Shown here: positions 29,118 to 39,372 of the stretch, one piece after another
Layout: every line of letters begins with the position of its first letter
How positions within the stretch are numbered: the stretch's first letter is position 1
Assembly: GCA_029237915.1 (NCBI GenBank)
Contig: JAQWHD010000052.1
Span: 1 to 63,160 of the forward strand
Source of the DNA: Thalassotalea sp.
GTDB lineage: Bacteria; Pseudomonadota; Gammaproteobacteria; Enterobacterales; Alteromonadaceae
Length of the DNA stretch: 63,160 nt
Reading direction: 5' to 3'
Position numbers and translations under genes: made by a program
The notes under the pieces: generated by a model
Databases searched by the model: none
Seen by the model: only the letters and a program-made list of their open reading frames with translations
What the model was told of the DNA's origin: nothing

Positions 29118-30773
29118 TTAACGTAACTCTTTACGCAGAATTTTACCTACGTTCGATTTAGGTAACTCATCTTTAAACTCAAACAGCTTAGGTACTTTAT
29201 AGTTGGTTAAATTTTTCTTACAGTGTTTAATTAGCTCTTTTTCAGATAAATTAGGATTAGTGCTTACTAAAAATACTTTTATCGTTTCACCACTAACGTC
29301 ATGTGGTATGCCAATAGCAGCAGCTTCAAGCACATCGGGGTGCATCACTAACACTTCTTCAATTTCATTTGGAAAAACATTAAAGCCAGATACAATGATC
29401 ATATCTTTTTTACGATCAACTATCTTCACAAAGCCATTATCATCAACGGTTGCAATGTCACCTGTTGCTAACCAGCCATCTTTAAGAATTTCGGCGGTTG
29501 CATCTTCTCGCTTGTAGTAGCCCTTCATCACTTGTGGGCCGAATACATATAACTCACCCGGTTCGCCAATAGCACATTCACTGCCATCTTCTGCGACAAT
29601 TCGAATATCAGTTGATGGTGCTGGTAAACCAATAGTGCCATTAAAACCTTTTTGATTGTATGGGCTAACCGTAACTAGTGGTGCACATTCCGTTAAACCA
29701 TAACCTTCTAATAAATAGGTTTTAGTCACTTGCTCCCAGTGTTCTGCTACCGGTTTTTGTACTGCCATACCGCCGCCAAGGGCCAGTTTTAACGAACTAA
29801 AGTCTAAATCTTTAAATCCTGGAGTATTTAATAAACCATTGAATAAGGTATTTACGCCAGTAAGGGCAGAAAATTTATATTTACTTAACTCTTTAACAAA
29901 ACCAGGCATATCGCGAGGATTGGTAATTAATAAGTTACTACCACCTAAGGTGATAAAGACTAAGCAATTCGCGGTAAGTGCAAAGATATGATAAAGCGGC
30001 AGAGCAGTAACGACTAGCTCTTCACCATCATTTAATAAAGGGCTAATCGCCGCTTTTGCTTGTTGCATATTAGCAACCATATTTCTGTGGGTAAGCATGG
30101 CCCCTTTTGATACACCTGTAGTACCACCGGTATATTGTAAAAAGGCTAAGTCATCACCGCAAATATCAACCGGTGTAAAACTATGCTTAGCGCCTAGTGC
30201 TAATGCTTTATTAAATGATGTGGTATTTGTAAGCTTAAACGCTGGTACTAATTTTTTGACATGACGCACCACTAAATTAACGATTGCGCCCTTGATCATA
30301 CCTAAACGTTCACCAAGAGATGTTAAAATGACATGTTTAACCTGGGTATCTTTGATCACTTCGGTAAGAGTCGATGCAAAATTTTCAATGATCAGGATCG
30401 CTGTCACTTCTGCATCATTGAGTTGATGTTTTAATTCTCGTGCCGTGTATAAAGGATTAACGTTAACAATAGTTACACCAGCTAATAAACCACCAAACAA
30501 GGCAATAGGATATTGCAAGGTATTAGGTACCATTATGGCTAGTTTATCGCCTTTTTTAAGACCTAGTTCATGCTGAAGATAAGCGGCAAAGTCTTGCGCT
30601 TGCTGCTCTAACTCTTTATAGGTTATTTTAACATCCATATTAATGAACGCGGTTTTGTCAGCATACATTTGTGCATATTTGCTAAACATTTGTGCTATTG
30701 AGCTATACTTATCTGCATCAATTTCATGCGCAACACCTGGTGGATAACTCTTTTCAAGCCACACTTTTTCCAC
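29118..30773 (-). CDS. fadD: Long-chain fatty acid-CoA ligase FadD
   Basis: Activates long-chain fatty acids to acyl-CoA at the inner face of the membrane for beta-oxidation. The 551 residues show the AMP-binding motif [18 protein letters not shown] near residue 210, [16 protein letters not shown] near 355, the FACS motif [20 protein letters not shown] near 435 and the C-terminal lysine region [15 protein letters not shown]. The N-terminus [18 protein letters not shown] is typical of FadD. It has a 260-base upstream region with no obvious FadR operator. Confidence 0.94.
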   Translation of the reverse strand: MEKVWLEKSYPPGVAHEIDADKYSSIAQMFSKYAQMYADKTAFINMDVKITYKELEQQAQDFAAYLQHELGLKKGDKLAIMVPNTLQYPIALFGGLLAGVTIVNVNPLYTARELKHQLNDAEVTAILIIENFASTLTEVIKDTQVKHVILTSLGERLGMIKGAIVNLVVRHVKKLVPAFKLTNTTSFNKALALGAKHSFTPVDICGDDLAFLQYTGGTTGVSKGAMLTHRNMVANMQQAKAAISPLLNDGEELVVTALPLYHIFALTANCLVFITLGGSNLLITNPRDMPGFVKELSKYKFSALTGVNTLFNGLLNTPGFKDLDFSSLKLALGGGMAVQKPVAEHWEQVTKTYLLEGYGLTECAPLVTVSPYNQKGFNGTIGLPAPSTDIRIVAEDGSECAIGEPGELYVFGPQVMKGYYKREDATAEILKDGWLATGDIATVDDNGFVKIVDRKKDMIIVSGFNVFPNEIEEVLVMHPDVLEAAAIGIPHDVSGETIKVFLVSTNPNLSEKELIKHCKKNLTNYKVPKLFEFKDELPKSNVGKILRKELR

Positions 30774-31033
30774 GGTAAATCTCCTAAAAATCTATCATTT
30801 GATCAGTTTTGTTTAAGCCGTTAGGGCATTAAAGCAAACCAGCCTTTTTATTATATTTTTTGTTTTATATTGGTTTTGTATTTATTCTGAGCAAAACATC
30901 TTCAATTATAGTCAATTTTTAACAACATATTGTCGCAATTTGGTAACCGTAACAGCAAAACTCTTGCAGAAAATTGTTATGTATCATTTCATAGATAGAA
31001 ACAATTGCAAGAGGTATGACCAGAAAAAACGCC

Positions 31034-31891
31034 TTATTTTAGAAATTTATTTACCAGTTCTGCCATTTTAATCGAACTTTCCATATGCGGATGATGGCCA
31101 CCAGCAAGAGTAAAACAGTTAAAATCATTAATATGCTCAGCAAAGACTTTAATACCCGTTTGGATCATATCAAAGCCTGAATCGCCAACAATCAAAGTCA
31201 CAGGACAATGAATATTCGCAACCACTTGAATGGCTTGTTTTAATGAAAAGCGTTGCGCAGATGTATTTCTTAAACGTGGATCGGAGCGCCAGCACACACC
31301 GTTTTCAACAGCAGTAACACCACGTTCAACAATTAATTTGGCGGCGCTATTGGGTAAATCAGATACATTTACCCGCGCTTGAATAGCAGCTTCTAGATTC
31401 TTATGTACATTGAGCTTTTTAGGGGCATTTTTAATTCGGCTCTGTAAGCCCTTGCGCAGTTGTTTGCTCGGGTTTTCACTCTCTGTTAATAAACCGATTG
31501 CTTCAATCAGCATTAACTTTTCAACTTTATCATTAAAGGCTGAAGTAAATGCATTAGCAACCATGCCCCCCATTGAGTGCCCTATTATGCTGACTTTTTG
31601 CCATTGCTGCTGTTCAAACAGTTGCAGCAAATCATAACACCAATCAATAAAATGATAATGAGCATCAAGGCTGCGATGCGAAGACAAACCATGCCCAGGC
31701 CAATCGATGGCAATAAATTGATAGCGCTCTAATAACTCAGGAAAGTCTTGTTGCAACTGCTCAAATAAAGGAAAAAAGCTAGCGGCATTATCTAACCAGC
31801 CGTGTAAGCATAAAACCACCGGCTGTTCTTCCCCACCAATAGCAACAGCGCTAATGGTTTTATCTGTTAACTCATAACTAATATTACGCAT
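31034..31891 (-). CDS. Alpha/beta hydrolase
   Basis: 285 residues of the alpha/beta hydrolase fold. The oxyanion motif LCLHGWLDNAASF is near residue 28, the nucleophile elbow GHSMGGMVAN carries the serine near residue 105, and a C-terminal GGHHPHME contributes the histidine. The substrate is unknown. It lies 37 bases after the M50-like gene in the same direction. Confidence 0.88.
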   Translation of the reverse strand: MRNISYELTDKTISAVAIGGEEQPVVLCLHGWLDNAASFFPLFEQLQQDFPELLERYQFIAIDWPGHGLSSHRSLDAHYHFIDWCYDLLQLFEQQQWQKVSIIGHSMGGMVANAFTSAFNDKVEKLMLIEAIGLLTESENPSKQLRKGLQSRIKNAPKKLNVHKNLEAAIQARVNVSDLPNSAAKLIVERGVTAVENGVCWRSDPRLRNTSAQRFSLKQAIQVVANIHCPVTLIVGDSGFDMIQTGIKVFAEHINDFNCFTLAGGHHPHMESSIKMAELVNKFLK

Positions 31892-31928
31892 ATAATTCTT
31901 CTTTAAAGTGCAATGTAAGCATTAATTC

Positions 31929-32621
31929 CTAACTTCCTGAATTCTTTTTAACCTTGCTGCCTTTCCCCTTAACACCTAACCGATAAATGCTAAACGCGCC
32001 AAGTGCAGTCCAAAGCGCAATCCAAATAAATTCAGGTATAAAGGTTATCTCTGACAGCGCACTGCCATCACCAATCCCCCGGCCATCGATTAAATATAAC
32101 GGACTCTGAAAGCTATTGAGTAAAACCATGAGTGCAATGATTTTTAAGACTAAAGGCAGTAGTTGAAAGTGAGAAATTTTAACGCTAAGTAAAAAGAGGA
32201 CTATCAGCAGCGCACAAATAAACAAGGTAAGAAAATCGCGAACCCATAACACGCAAGAGATAAGTAACAAGGCCAATATAAAGTAACTAAAGTACTTGCT
32301 ATAACTGGATTTAAGATCGGCAATTTTATAAATTAATACCCCCCAGGCTACTGCGCCAGCATAGCCGGAAAAGGCAATTAAAAAAGCTGAGCCGCCTAAG
32401 GTAGTGCACAGACCGGCACCATTAGTAAATAATTGGATTTGTACTATGCGGCCACCGCTAATAACAGCAGCTAAGCCATGGCTTATTTCATGAAAATAGC
32501 TCTCTAACCAGTTAAATGGAATGGTGACATAGGGGATTTGTTTAAGGGCAATAGCAAGGATTAATAACAACCAAAAATTCGGTGCTTTCATCGAGAAAAA
32601 ATCACTCTGCTTATTATTCAT
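31929..32621 (-). CDS. M50B-like membrane metalloprotease
   Basis: 230 residues with HEISHG (zinc site HExxH at residues 44-48) in LESYFHEISHGLAAVISGG, and at least five hydrophobic segments. This is the peptidase M50B-like family, related to site-2 proteases; the substrate is unknown. The C-terminus is basic (GVKGKGSKVKKNSGS). It may be co-transcribed with the alpha/beta hydrolase. Confidence 0.82.
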   Translation of the reverse strand: MNNKQSDFFSMKAPNFWLLLILAIALKQIPYVTIPFNWLESYFHEISHGLAAVISGGRIVQIQLFTNGAGLCTTLGGSAFLIAFSGYAGAVAWGVLIYKIADLKSSYSKYFSYFILALLLISCVLWVRDFLTLFICALLIVLFLLSVKISHFQLLPLVLKIIALMVLLNSFQSPLYLIDGRGIGDGSALSEITFIPEFIWIALWTALGAFSIYRLGVKGKGSKVKKNSGS

Positions 32622-32690
32622 TTAGTCATTATCCTTAACCATCTATCCTCGCCCTATCGCCTGCTAGCTCTAGTATCTAGTATCTAGCGG

Positions 32691-33392
32691 CTACTCTCTA
32701 CCTGGCAATTTCTTCCAAGAAACCGTATCACGTACATAAACGGGTTCGGCATGCTCAGGGGCAACAGAATTACCTTTAGTAAATTCAGCTTTACCTAGCG
32801 CAAGCATGGCGATTGCGTTAGGAAATAACACCCCAGCATTAACACTAACTTGTGCCTGAGTATTAGCAAGTTGCTCCGAGTAAGCAGCCCATGCACTGCC
32901 AACACCAGTCAATGCTGATTCAGTTGTGCTAGTAATATAGTCTGCAACAGTATCTGGCTTAATCACCGCTTCAGCTTTTAGTGGCTGCATTAGTTCATTG
33001 TCATCCAAAGCAAACAAACCACAATATGCCTCACTCATACGAGCATCAATAGCAGCTATAACGTGTTTATCACCTGATTTAATAAAGGCTTGTTGCGCCA
33101 TGGTTTGAAGTGTTGATACACCAACCACATTTAAATCTGCAGAATAAGCTAAACCTTGTGCCACACCAACACCAATACGCACACCAGTGAAACTGCCAGG
33201 GCCGCGACCATAAATTAAGCCATCAAGTTGAGCAAGCTTTACGCCCGCTTCTTTAAGCACTTCATCAACCATAGGCAATAGTAATAGACTATGTGACTGC
33301 GGGCTAAATTCATAACGACTGTATACTTGTCCTGCAATCTCAAGGGCTACTGAACAAGCTTCTGTGGAGGCATCTATGGCCAAATAATTCAT
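32691..33392 (-). CDS. tsaB: tRNA t6A biosynthesis protein TsaB
   Basis: TsaB is the structural partner of TsaD and TsaE in making threonylcarbamoyladenosine 37 of ANN-decoding tRNAs. It begins MNYLAIDASTEACSVALE and has YGRGPGSFTGVRIGVGVAQGLAY near residue 65, both family hallmarks. The ATG at 33392 gives 233 residues (E. coli 231); a TTG four codons upstream is the longer option. It follows yoaA, as in E. coli. Confidence 0.95.
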   Translation of the reverse strand: MNYLAIDASTEACSVALEIAGQVYSRYEFSPQSHSLLLLPMVDEVLKEAGVKLAQLDGLIYGRGPGSFTGVRIGVGVAQGLAYSADLNVVGVSTLQTMAQQAFIKSGDKHVIAAIDARMSEAYCGLFALDDNELMQPLKAEAVIKPDTVADYITSTTESALTGVGSAWAAYSEQLANTQAQVSVNAGVLFPNAIAMLALGKAEFTKGNSVAPEHAEPVYVRDTVSWKKLPGRE

Positions 33393-33457
33393 CTTTTCAC
33401 TCAATTTATTTATTAATTTATTTAAATTCCAAAAAAAACTAGAATTTAGTTCCGTTG

Positions 33458-33475
33458 GTCCGAATTCATTCGGAC
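33458..33475. repeat. Perfect short palindrome between yoaA and tsaB
   Basis: Arms GTCCGAAT and ATTCGGAC with a two-base centre. No T run follows on either strand, so it is a stem or protein-binding site of unknown use. Confidence 0.5.
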
Positions 33476-33524
33476 GTTATCTTCGACGAACTAGGGCGTT
33501 ATCTTTTAGTTCTTTTCGACCAAC

Positions 33525-35504
33525 CTACCCCGTAGTTCCTGCCTTTATCTCCTGCAAAAACTTAACCGCACTATTAATCTCACGAGTTCTAGTCATCGGC
33601 GGCAAACTGCTTAAAAACACTTGTCCATAAGGACGATTGACAATTCGGCTATCACATATCACTAACACACCGCGATCACTAACATCACGTATTAAGCGGC
33701 CGACACCTTGCTTTAATGCAATGACCGCATCAGGTAACTGGATCTGGCCAAAAGGGTCGCCACCTCGGCGCTTTAAGTCCTCACTTTTGGCTTGCAATAA
33801 AGGTTCATCAGGCGCTCGAAAGGGTAATTTATCAATAATAACACAAGTGAGGTTATCACCTCGAACATCAACACCTTCCCAAAAGCTAGCGGTGGCTAAT
33901 AATATCGCATTTTTATCTTCAACAAAATGATCAAGTAAGACACTTTTCGCCATTTGTCCTTGAACTAACAATGGATTATCAACTTGTTCGGCCAATAACT
34001 CCGCAACCTGATTTAGCACTCGATAAGATGTAAAAAGAAAGAAACAGCTGCCTTTACTTGCCTTAATTAACGGTAAGGCAATATTTACCAACGAGCTGGC
34101 TCGATTAAAATCATTCGCTTCAGGTAAATACCTTGGTACTAACAGCTTAGACTGCTGCGGGTAATCAAATGGACTGGCGAGTAATAACTGCTCAGCCTTA
34201 CCTAGCCCTAAATCTTCTGCGAAATGCTCAAAGCTATCATTTACCGCAAGAGTTGCTGAGGTAAAAATCCAAGCTGAATCATGCTCTTGCATATAAGCAC
34301 TAAATTTTTCAGCTATTGATAAAGGCGTTTGATGTAACACCACATGCCGGCGAGTGGTTTCATACCACAGACTCATGCCTTTAGCTTCGGTGTTTTTCAT
34401 TACCTCATATTTAGCTAATAATTCGGTAGCTCGTTCAAAGCAATTATCAATAACTTCGGTGCGCGATACGCACATTTTTAGCACATCAAATAAGAATTTA
34501 AGATCGGTATGTAATTGCGCAAACGCTTGCATAAACTGCTGTTGCTGTATTTTATGACGCCAATTACCGCGCTCATTGTCATAAGGGAATAACAGGCGAA
34601 AATCACCAGCCCCCTTTTGCAACTTTTCAGCGGCAATGCCTAACTGTTTAACATCGGCTAACTCCGAGCGGTATTGACTGATGGCATCACTGGCAAGCTC
34701 TAAAATTTGCCTAGTAGAAAATGCTTGGCCGAAATACTCACTTGCAATATTACCAATTTGATGAGCTTCATCAAAGATCACTACCTCAGATTGCGGGATT
34801 AATTCGCCAAAGCCGGTATCTTTAAGTGCCATATCAGCAAAAAACAAATGGTGATTAACCACAACTAAATCTGCTTCGATTGCTCGCTCGCGTGCTTTAA
34901 CTAAATAACAGCTTTCATAATCAGGGCAATTACGTCCTAAACAATTATCTGTGGTAGAAGTAATTTGCGGTAATATCGCCGAATCTTCAGCAACATCAAT
35001 AAGCTCACCTATGTCGCCCGATTGAGTAATGCTCGACCATTGCCTAACTTTTACTAAATCAGCTAAGGTAGAAGCATCTAATGTAGCCCCTAATTGATGT
35101 CGCGGTGTCGGTTGTTTGCCTCTTTGCGGCGCGGGAGGAGAGCTATTAAAGTTCTCTTCTAAACGAAAGTTACATAAATAGTTGCTACGCCCTTTTAATA
35201 GCGCAACTTTTTGTGAACTATTTAAGGCTTTTTTAACTAAAGGTAAATCTTTGTGAAATAGCTGCTCTTGTAAGTTTTTGGTACCAGTAGATACCACCAC
35301 TTTTTTGCCACTTTGCAGTGCGGGAATTAAGTAGGCAAATGTCTTACCTGTACCGGTACCCGCTTCAACGATTAAAGTTTGTTGCGATTGGATCACCGAT
35401 TCAACTTTACTCGCCATATCGACTTGCGCTTTACGGGGGTTAAATCCGGGAATAATCTTGGCTAATAGGCCATCTTCGGCAAAGGCCTTAGCAACTGAGG
35501 TCAT
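33525..35504 (-). CDS. yoaA: ATP-dependent DNA helicase YoaA (DinG/XPD family)
   Basis: A superfamily 2 helicase with an iron-sulphur cluster that takes part in DNA repair with the polymerase III chi subunit in E. coli. The 659 residues show Walker A VEAGTGTGKTFAYLIPAL near residue 45 and a cysteine cluster around CNFRLEE and CLGRNCPDYESC. VVIFDEAHQIG lies near residue 240 and QGVGRLIRDVSDRGVLVICD near the end. The length (E. coli YoaA 636, DinG 716) and the tsaB neighbour favour YoaA over DinG. Confidence 0.9.
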   Translation of the reverse strand: MTSVAKAFAEDGLLAKIIPGFNPRKAQVDMASKVESVIQSQQTLIVEAGTGTGKTFAYLIPALQSGKKVVVSTGTKNLQEQLFHKDLPLVKKALNSSQKVALLKGRSNYLCNFRLEENFNSSPPAPQRGKQPTPRHQLGATLDASTLADLVKVRQWSSITQSGDIGELIDVAEDSAILPQITSTTDNCLGRNCPDYESCYLVKARERAIEADLVVVNHHLFFADMALKDTGFGELIPQSEVVIFDEAHQIGNIASEYFGQAFSTRQILELASDAISQYRSELADVKQLGIAAEKLQKGAGDFRLLFPYDNERGNWRHKIQQQQFMQAFAQLHTDLKFLFDVLKMCVSRTEVIDNCFERATELLAKYEVMKNTEAKGMSLWYETTRRHVVLHQTPLSIAEKFSAYMQEHDSAWIFTSATLAVNDSFEHFAEDLGLGKAEQLLLASPFDYPQQSKLLVPRYLPEANDFNRASSLVNIALPLIKASKGSCFFLFTSYRVLNQVAELLAEQVDNPLLVQGQMAKSVLLDHFVEDKNAILLATASFWEGVDVRGDNLTCVIIDKLPFRAPDEPLLQAKSEDLKRRGGDPFGQIQLPDAVIALKQGVGRLIRDVSDRGVLVICDSRIVNRPYGQVFLSSLPPMTRTREINSAVKFLQEIKAGTTG

Positions 35505-35689
35505 GAATACTACAATGTGAGCAATTAATGCCTTTGAGAATAAATTGATTCAATCAATATTGCAATATTAAGGCGGTAAACTTTAAAAACCAGGCCACTA
35601 GATAATAAATCAATAAAACTAAATAACTATGCTTATTCCTTTTACGACTAAAGTTAACCAAAATGTCATATTTATTTCATACTTTTCGC

Positions 35690-35719
35690 TTGACGACATA
35701 CGCTTAAAACCTATATGGT
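35690..35719 (+). promoter_or_regulatory. Probable sigma-70 promoter of the his operon
   Basis: TTGACG at 35690 and TATATG/TATGGT at 35712-35719 form -35 and -10 boxes 16-18 bases apart, placing transcription start near 35726, about 25 bases before the leader peptide ATG. Confidence 0.6.
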
Positions 35720-35750
35720 TAATATATATAAACATTTAGACGAATTTATT

Positions 35751-35795
35751 ATGAATAACCTTAAACTACATCATCATCATTTAATTATCGATTAG
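35751..35795 (+). CDS. hisL: His operon leader peptide
   Basis: Fourteen codons reading MNNLKLHHHHLIID, with four consecutive CAT histidine codons. Translation of a His-rich leader senses charged tRNA-His and decides between terminator and antiterminator. E. coli HisL has seven histidines; four is short but in the right place, 150 bases before hisG and just before a terminator. Confidence 0.88.
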   Translation: MNNLKLHHHHLIID

Positions 35796-35807
35796 CTCTC
35801 AGGTTAT

Positions 35808-35884
35808 TCGCTGAAGGGCTATGGACCTTTCAGTGCAGTGCAATATAAGCAAGCCCCGAAAAGTCCAACTTTCGGGGCTTTTTA
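35808..35884 (+). promoter_or_regulatory. His attenuator: competing hairpin and terminator
   Basis: The terminator is the perfect 10-bp stem AGCCCCGAAA (35852-35861)/TTTCGGGGCT (35870-35879) followed by TTTTTAG. Upstream, CTGAAGG and CCTTTCAG around 35811-35833 can form another stem that shares the region needed by alternative pairings. With the His-codon peptide in front, this is a classical transcription attenuator. Confidence 0.85.
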
Positions 35885-35944
35885 GTTTCAAGTTACGTTT
35901 AAATTCAATAAATCACAAAACAATAAGTTGTATAGGAATAGTAT

Positions 35945-36850
35945 ATGAGTAACACAGACAGCACACGCCTTAGAATTGCGATTCAAAAATCAGGCAGATT
36001 AAGCGATGAGTCACAAGCCTTACTAAAAGGCTGTGGTTTAAAGATAAACTTAGCTGACCGCCGTCTACTTTCTCATGTAGCCAATATGCCTATCGATTTA
36101 ATGTTAGTGCGCAGCTCAGACATTCCTGGCTTAGTAATGGATGGTATTTGTGACTTAGGTATTGTTGGCGACAACACGCTTGAAGAGCACGAATTAGAGC
36201 GTTTATTAAAAGGCGAAACTGCCGAGTATGAAAAAATCCTTTCTCTTAAGTTTGGTGGCTGTCGATTATCTATCGCCCTACCTGAAGAAATGGAATACAG
36301 CGGAGTTAAAAGTTTAGATGGTTTGCGCTTAGCAACTACCTACCCTAGATTGCTTAACCGTTTCGCCGAAGAAAATTGCATTAAGTTTGAAATGTGCCAA
36401 CTCAATGGCTCAGTTGAAGTAGCGCCGCGTGTCGGCCTTGCTGATGGTATTTGTGATTTAGTCTCTACCGGTGCAACGCTTGAAGCAAACGGCTTAAAAG
36501 AAGTTGCCGAGATCTACCGTTCAAAAGCAGCCTTGATCAAAAGAACCAATGGCTTATCTGATGAAAAACAAAGCATACTTAATACCCTGTTACCGCGTAT
36601 TCAAGGAGTATTAAAAGCCCGTGAAAGTAAATACATCATGCTGCACGCGCCAAAAGATAAGTTAAATGAAGTTGTTGCCTTAATGCCGGGATCTGAAACA
36701 CCAACCGTGTTACCTCTAGCTGATCGTGATGATCGTGTTGCTGTGCACGTGGTAAGTACAGAAACTTTCTTTTGGGAAACCATGGAGCAACTCACCGATC
36801 TAGGTTGTAATTCAATACTGGTTATGCCGATTGAAAAAATGATGGGTTAA
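35945..36850 (+). CDS. hisG: ATP phosphoribosyltransferase HisG (long form)
   Basis: First step of histidine synthesis: ATP plus PRPP to phosphoribosyl-ATP. The 301 residues are the long form with a C-terminal ACT-like regulatory domain ([23 protein letters not shown]), so no HisZ is needed. [15 protein letters not shown] opens the protein and [15 protein letters not shown]-type sequence ([16 protein letters not shown]) marks the PRPP site near residue 165. The gene is feedback-regulated by histidine in the family. Its last 17 codons are copied just downstream. Confidence 0.96.
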   Translation: MSNTDSTRLRIAIQKSGRLSDESQALLKGCGLKINLADRRLLSHVANMPIDLMLVRSSDIPGLVMDGICDLGIVGDNTLEEHELERLLKGETAEYEKILSLKFGGCRLSIALPEEMEYSGVKSLDGLRLATTYPRLLNRFAEENCIKFEMCQLNGSVEVAPRVGLADGICDLVSTGATLEANGLKEVAEIYRSKAALIKRTNGLSDEKQSILNTLLPRIQGVLKARESKYIMLHAPKDKLNEVVALMPGSETPTVLPLADRDDRVAVHVVSTETFFWETMEQLTDLGCNSILVMPIEKMMG

Positions 36851-36856
36851 GTGAAT

Positions 36857-36967
36857 ATGACTAAGCAAATTAATGACTATGGTTGTGACTTAGCTATTAA
36901 CTCAGCTATTAACTCAGCTATTAACTTAGCTCTGGTAATGGCTTCAACTGAAAAAATGATGGGGTAA
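36857..36967 (+). pseudogene. Duplicated hisG 3' end forming a 36-codon mini-ORF
   Basis: An in-frame ORF starting MTKQINDYGC and ending LALVMASTEKMMG. HisG itself ends [17 protein letters not shown], so the mini-ORF carries a diverged copy of the gene's end. Three 12-base units (AGCTATTAACTC, 36892-36927) expand its middle into AINSAINSAIN. It begins six bases after the hisG stop and ends five bases before the hisD ATG. Its GATGGGG supplies a Shine-Dalgarno-like GGGG eight bases before the hisD start. It could be translated, but is probably a spacer remnant. Confidence 0.82.
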
Positions 36968-36972
36968 ACAAC

Positions 36973-38259
36973 ATGCTTACATGGTCCAACCTTACAGAGC
37001 AACAGCAAATTGATGCCCTTGCCCGTCCAGCAATAGCTGACAATGCCAGCTTAGCGACTGCGGTTGCCGATATTGTCAGTGCGGTAAAGGTAAATGGCGA
37101 TGATGCGTTATTCAAACTTACCGAAAAATTTGATGGTGTTAAGCTTGCAAACTTAGCATTGAATAGCTCAGCCTTTGCACAAGCAAGTGAACGTTTAAGT
37201 GCTAGCCGTAAACAGGCTATTGTAACTGCTTATCAGCAAATTGAGCGTTTTCACCAAGCGCAAGTAGCAACAGATATCGTGGTAGAAACTATGCCAGGCG
37301 TGGTTTGTACCTTAAAGACCGAAGCGATTGAAAGTGTCGGTTTATATATTCCTGCAGGCTCAGCGCCTCTGCCGTCAACGGTATTAATGTTAGGCGTGCC
37401 GGCTAAAATAGCTAAGTGCGATCGCGTTGTTTTAGTATGCCCACCAAATAAAGATGGCTTAATTGCTGACGAGATAATTTACGCAGCGCAAATTTGTGGC
37501 ATTGATGAAATCTACACCATAGGCGGTGCGCAAGCCGTTGCCGCATTAGCTCTTGGTACTCAAACTATAAAAGCGGTAAATAAAGTATTCGGCCCTGGCA
37601 ACCGCTTTGTCACAGAAGCCAAAAAACAACTATCACAACAAGTGCCTGGCTTTGCAATTGATATGCCGGCAGGCCCTTCTGAGGTGTTAGTTATTGCCGA
37701 CAATAGTGCAACTCCGAAGTTTGCTGCTGCCGATTTACTTTCACAAGCAGAGCACGGCACTGACTCACAAGTTATTTTATTAAGTGACAGTAAAGAGTTC
37801 ATTACCGCTGTTCAGAAAGAGCTTGATAGTCAAGTTGAGTTACTTTCACGTAAGGACATTGCCAAACAAGCACTGCAATCGAGTCGCTTAATTTTAACCG
37901 ACGACTTAGCGCAAGCTGTGCAAGTATCTAACCTTTATGGTCCTGAACACTTAATTGTACAAACCCAAAATCCAAATAAATTATTGCCAAGCTTACGTAA
38001 TGCAGGTTCTATTTTTGTTGGTGACTACTCGCCAGAATCGGCTGGTGATTACGCCAGTGGTACTAACCACGTATTACCGACTTATGGTTATTCAAAAGTG
38101 GTGTCGTCATTATCACTCGCTGATTTTTCAAGACGCTATACAGTGCAAGAGTTAAGCAAACAAGGTTTAGCAAGCTTAGCGCCAACCCTTATTGAATTAA
38201 CCGATGCTGAAGGGCTTGATGCACACCAACGTGCCGTAACCGTACGGTTAGAGGACTAG
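36973..38259 (+). CDS. hisD: Histidinol dehydrogenase HisD
   Basis: Zinc enzyme that oxidises histidinol to histidine in two NAD-dependent steps. The 428 residues include VGLYIPAGSAPLPSTVLMLG near residue 118, VFGPGNRFVTEAKK near 205, DMPAGPSEVLVIAD near 230 and the C-terminal YASGTNHVLPTYG with the catalytic histidine region. Length is typical (about 434). Confidence 0.97.
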   Translation: MLTWSNLTEQQQIDALARPAIADNASLATAVADIVSAVKVNGDDALFKLTEKFDGVKLANLALNSSAFAQASERLSASRKQAIVTAYQQIERFHQAQVATDIVVETMPGVVCTLKTEAIESVGLYIPAGSAPLPSTVLMLGVPAKIAKCDRVVLVCPPNKDGLIADEIIYAAQICGIDEIYTIGGAQAVAALALGTQTIKAVNKVFGPGNRFVTEAKKQLSQQVPGFAIDMPAGPSEVLVIADNSATPKFAAADLLSQAEHGTDSQVILLSDSKEFITAVQKELDSQVELLSRKDIAKQALQSSRLILTDDLAQAVQVSNLYGPEHLIVQTQNPNKLLPSLRNAGSIFVGDYSPESAGDYASGTNHVLPTYGYSKVVSSLSLADFSRRYTVQELSKQGLASLAPTLIELTDAEGLDAHQRAVTVRLED

Positions 38260-38262
38260 AGC

Positions 38263-39360
38263 ATGTCTGAGTCTTTAATAAATAAATTAGTTCGCTCTGA
38301 TGTACTAGATATGATCGCGTATCAATCAGCCAGACGAGGCCAAACTGGAGGCAATTGTTGGTTAAATGCCAATGAGGCTGGCGGTAATAATCAACTGGAT
38401 GTTAGTTTAGACAATTTAAATCGTTACCCAGACTTTCAACCAAGCGAGTTAGTGAATAATTATGCCAAATACGCCAAGCTAACAACTGAACAAGTTTTAG
38501 CAACTCGCGGTGCTGATGAAGGCATTGAAGTATTAATTAGAACCTTCTGTACCAGTGCGCAGGATAATATCGTTATTTGTCCGCCAACATACGGTATGTA
38601 CGCCATAAGTGCAAAAGGCCATAACAGTCAAACCAGCTTAGTACCTTTAACTAGCGATCTACAATTAGATATTCCGGCGTTAACTAAGCAAGTGGGTAAT
38701 TGCAAAGTGGTCTTTATCTGTTCGCCAAACAATCCAACCGGCGATGTGCTCAAGCGCGAAGACATTATCAGCGTTATAGAGTTATTTAAAGACTCTGCCT
38801 TAGTGGTAGTTGATGAAGCTTATATTGAATTTTGTCCACAGTTTAGTTTTGCCGAGCTTATAAATAGCTACCCTAATTTAGTGGTACTGCGCACATTATC
38901 AAAAGCCTTTGCTTTAGCAGGTTTACGTTGTGGTTTCACCTTAGCGAGTAAAGAAATTATTACCATGATGAGTAAAATCATCGCCCCGTACCCTATTTCA
39001 CAACCGGTTGCCGCAATAGCAAGTGCAGCGCTGACAAGTGAAGGTTTAGCGGTAATGACTGACCGAGTTAAAACCACCATTGCATTGCGCAGCCAAGTGG
39101 AGCAATTTTTAGATAAACAAACTTGGCTCAATAAACGCTTTAAATCGAGCACTAACTATGTTTTATTTAACACCGAGCTAGCGCCACAGCTATTTAGCTT
39201 CCTAACCGAGCAAGGCGTACTTATTCGCAATCAGTCAAGTCAATTAAGCCTTGAAAATTGTTTACGAGTGAGCATAGGCAATGAACAAGAAATACAACAG
39301 TTTATCGATGCAGTACAAGCATTTAATCAATCGATTAACCAATCAACTAGTAACAATTAG
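38263..39360 (+). CDS. hisC: Histidinol-phosphate aminotransferase HisC
   Basis: PLP enzyme converting imidazole acetol phosphate to histidinol phosphate with glutamate. The 365 residues contain CSPNNPTGDVLKRED near residue 150, VVVDEAYIEF near 185 and VLRTLSKAFALAGLRCGF near 210, whose lysine binds PLP. It starts four bases after the hisD stop. A short polar tail (NQSINQSTSNN) extends the C-terminus. Confidence 0.97.
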   Translation: MSESLINKLVRSDVLDMIAYQSARRGQTGGNCWLNANEAGGNNQLDVSLDNLNRYPDFQPSELVNNYAKYAKLTTEQVLATRGADEGIEVLIRTFCTSAQDNIVICPPTYGMYAISAKGHNSQTSLVPLTSDLQLDIPALTKQVGNCKVVFICSPNNPTGDVLKREDIISVIELFKDSALVVVDEAYIEFCPQFSFAELINSYPNLVVLRTLSKAFALAGLRCGFTLASKEIITMMSKIIAPYPISQPVAAIASAALTSEGLAVMTDRVKTTIALRSQVEQFLDKQTWLNKRFKSSTNYVLFNTELAPQLFSFLTEQGVLIRNQSSQLSLENCLRVSIGNEQEIQQFIDAVQAFNQSINQSTSNN

Positions 39361-39372
39361 AGAGCCAGCATT

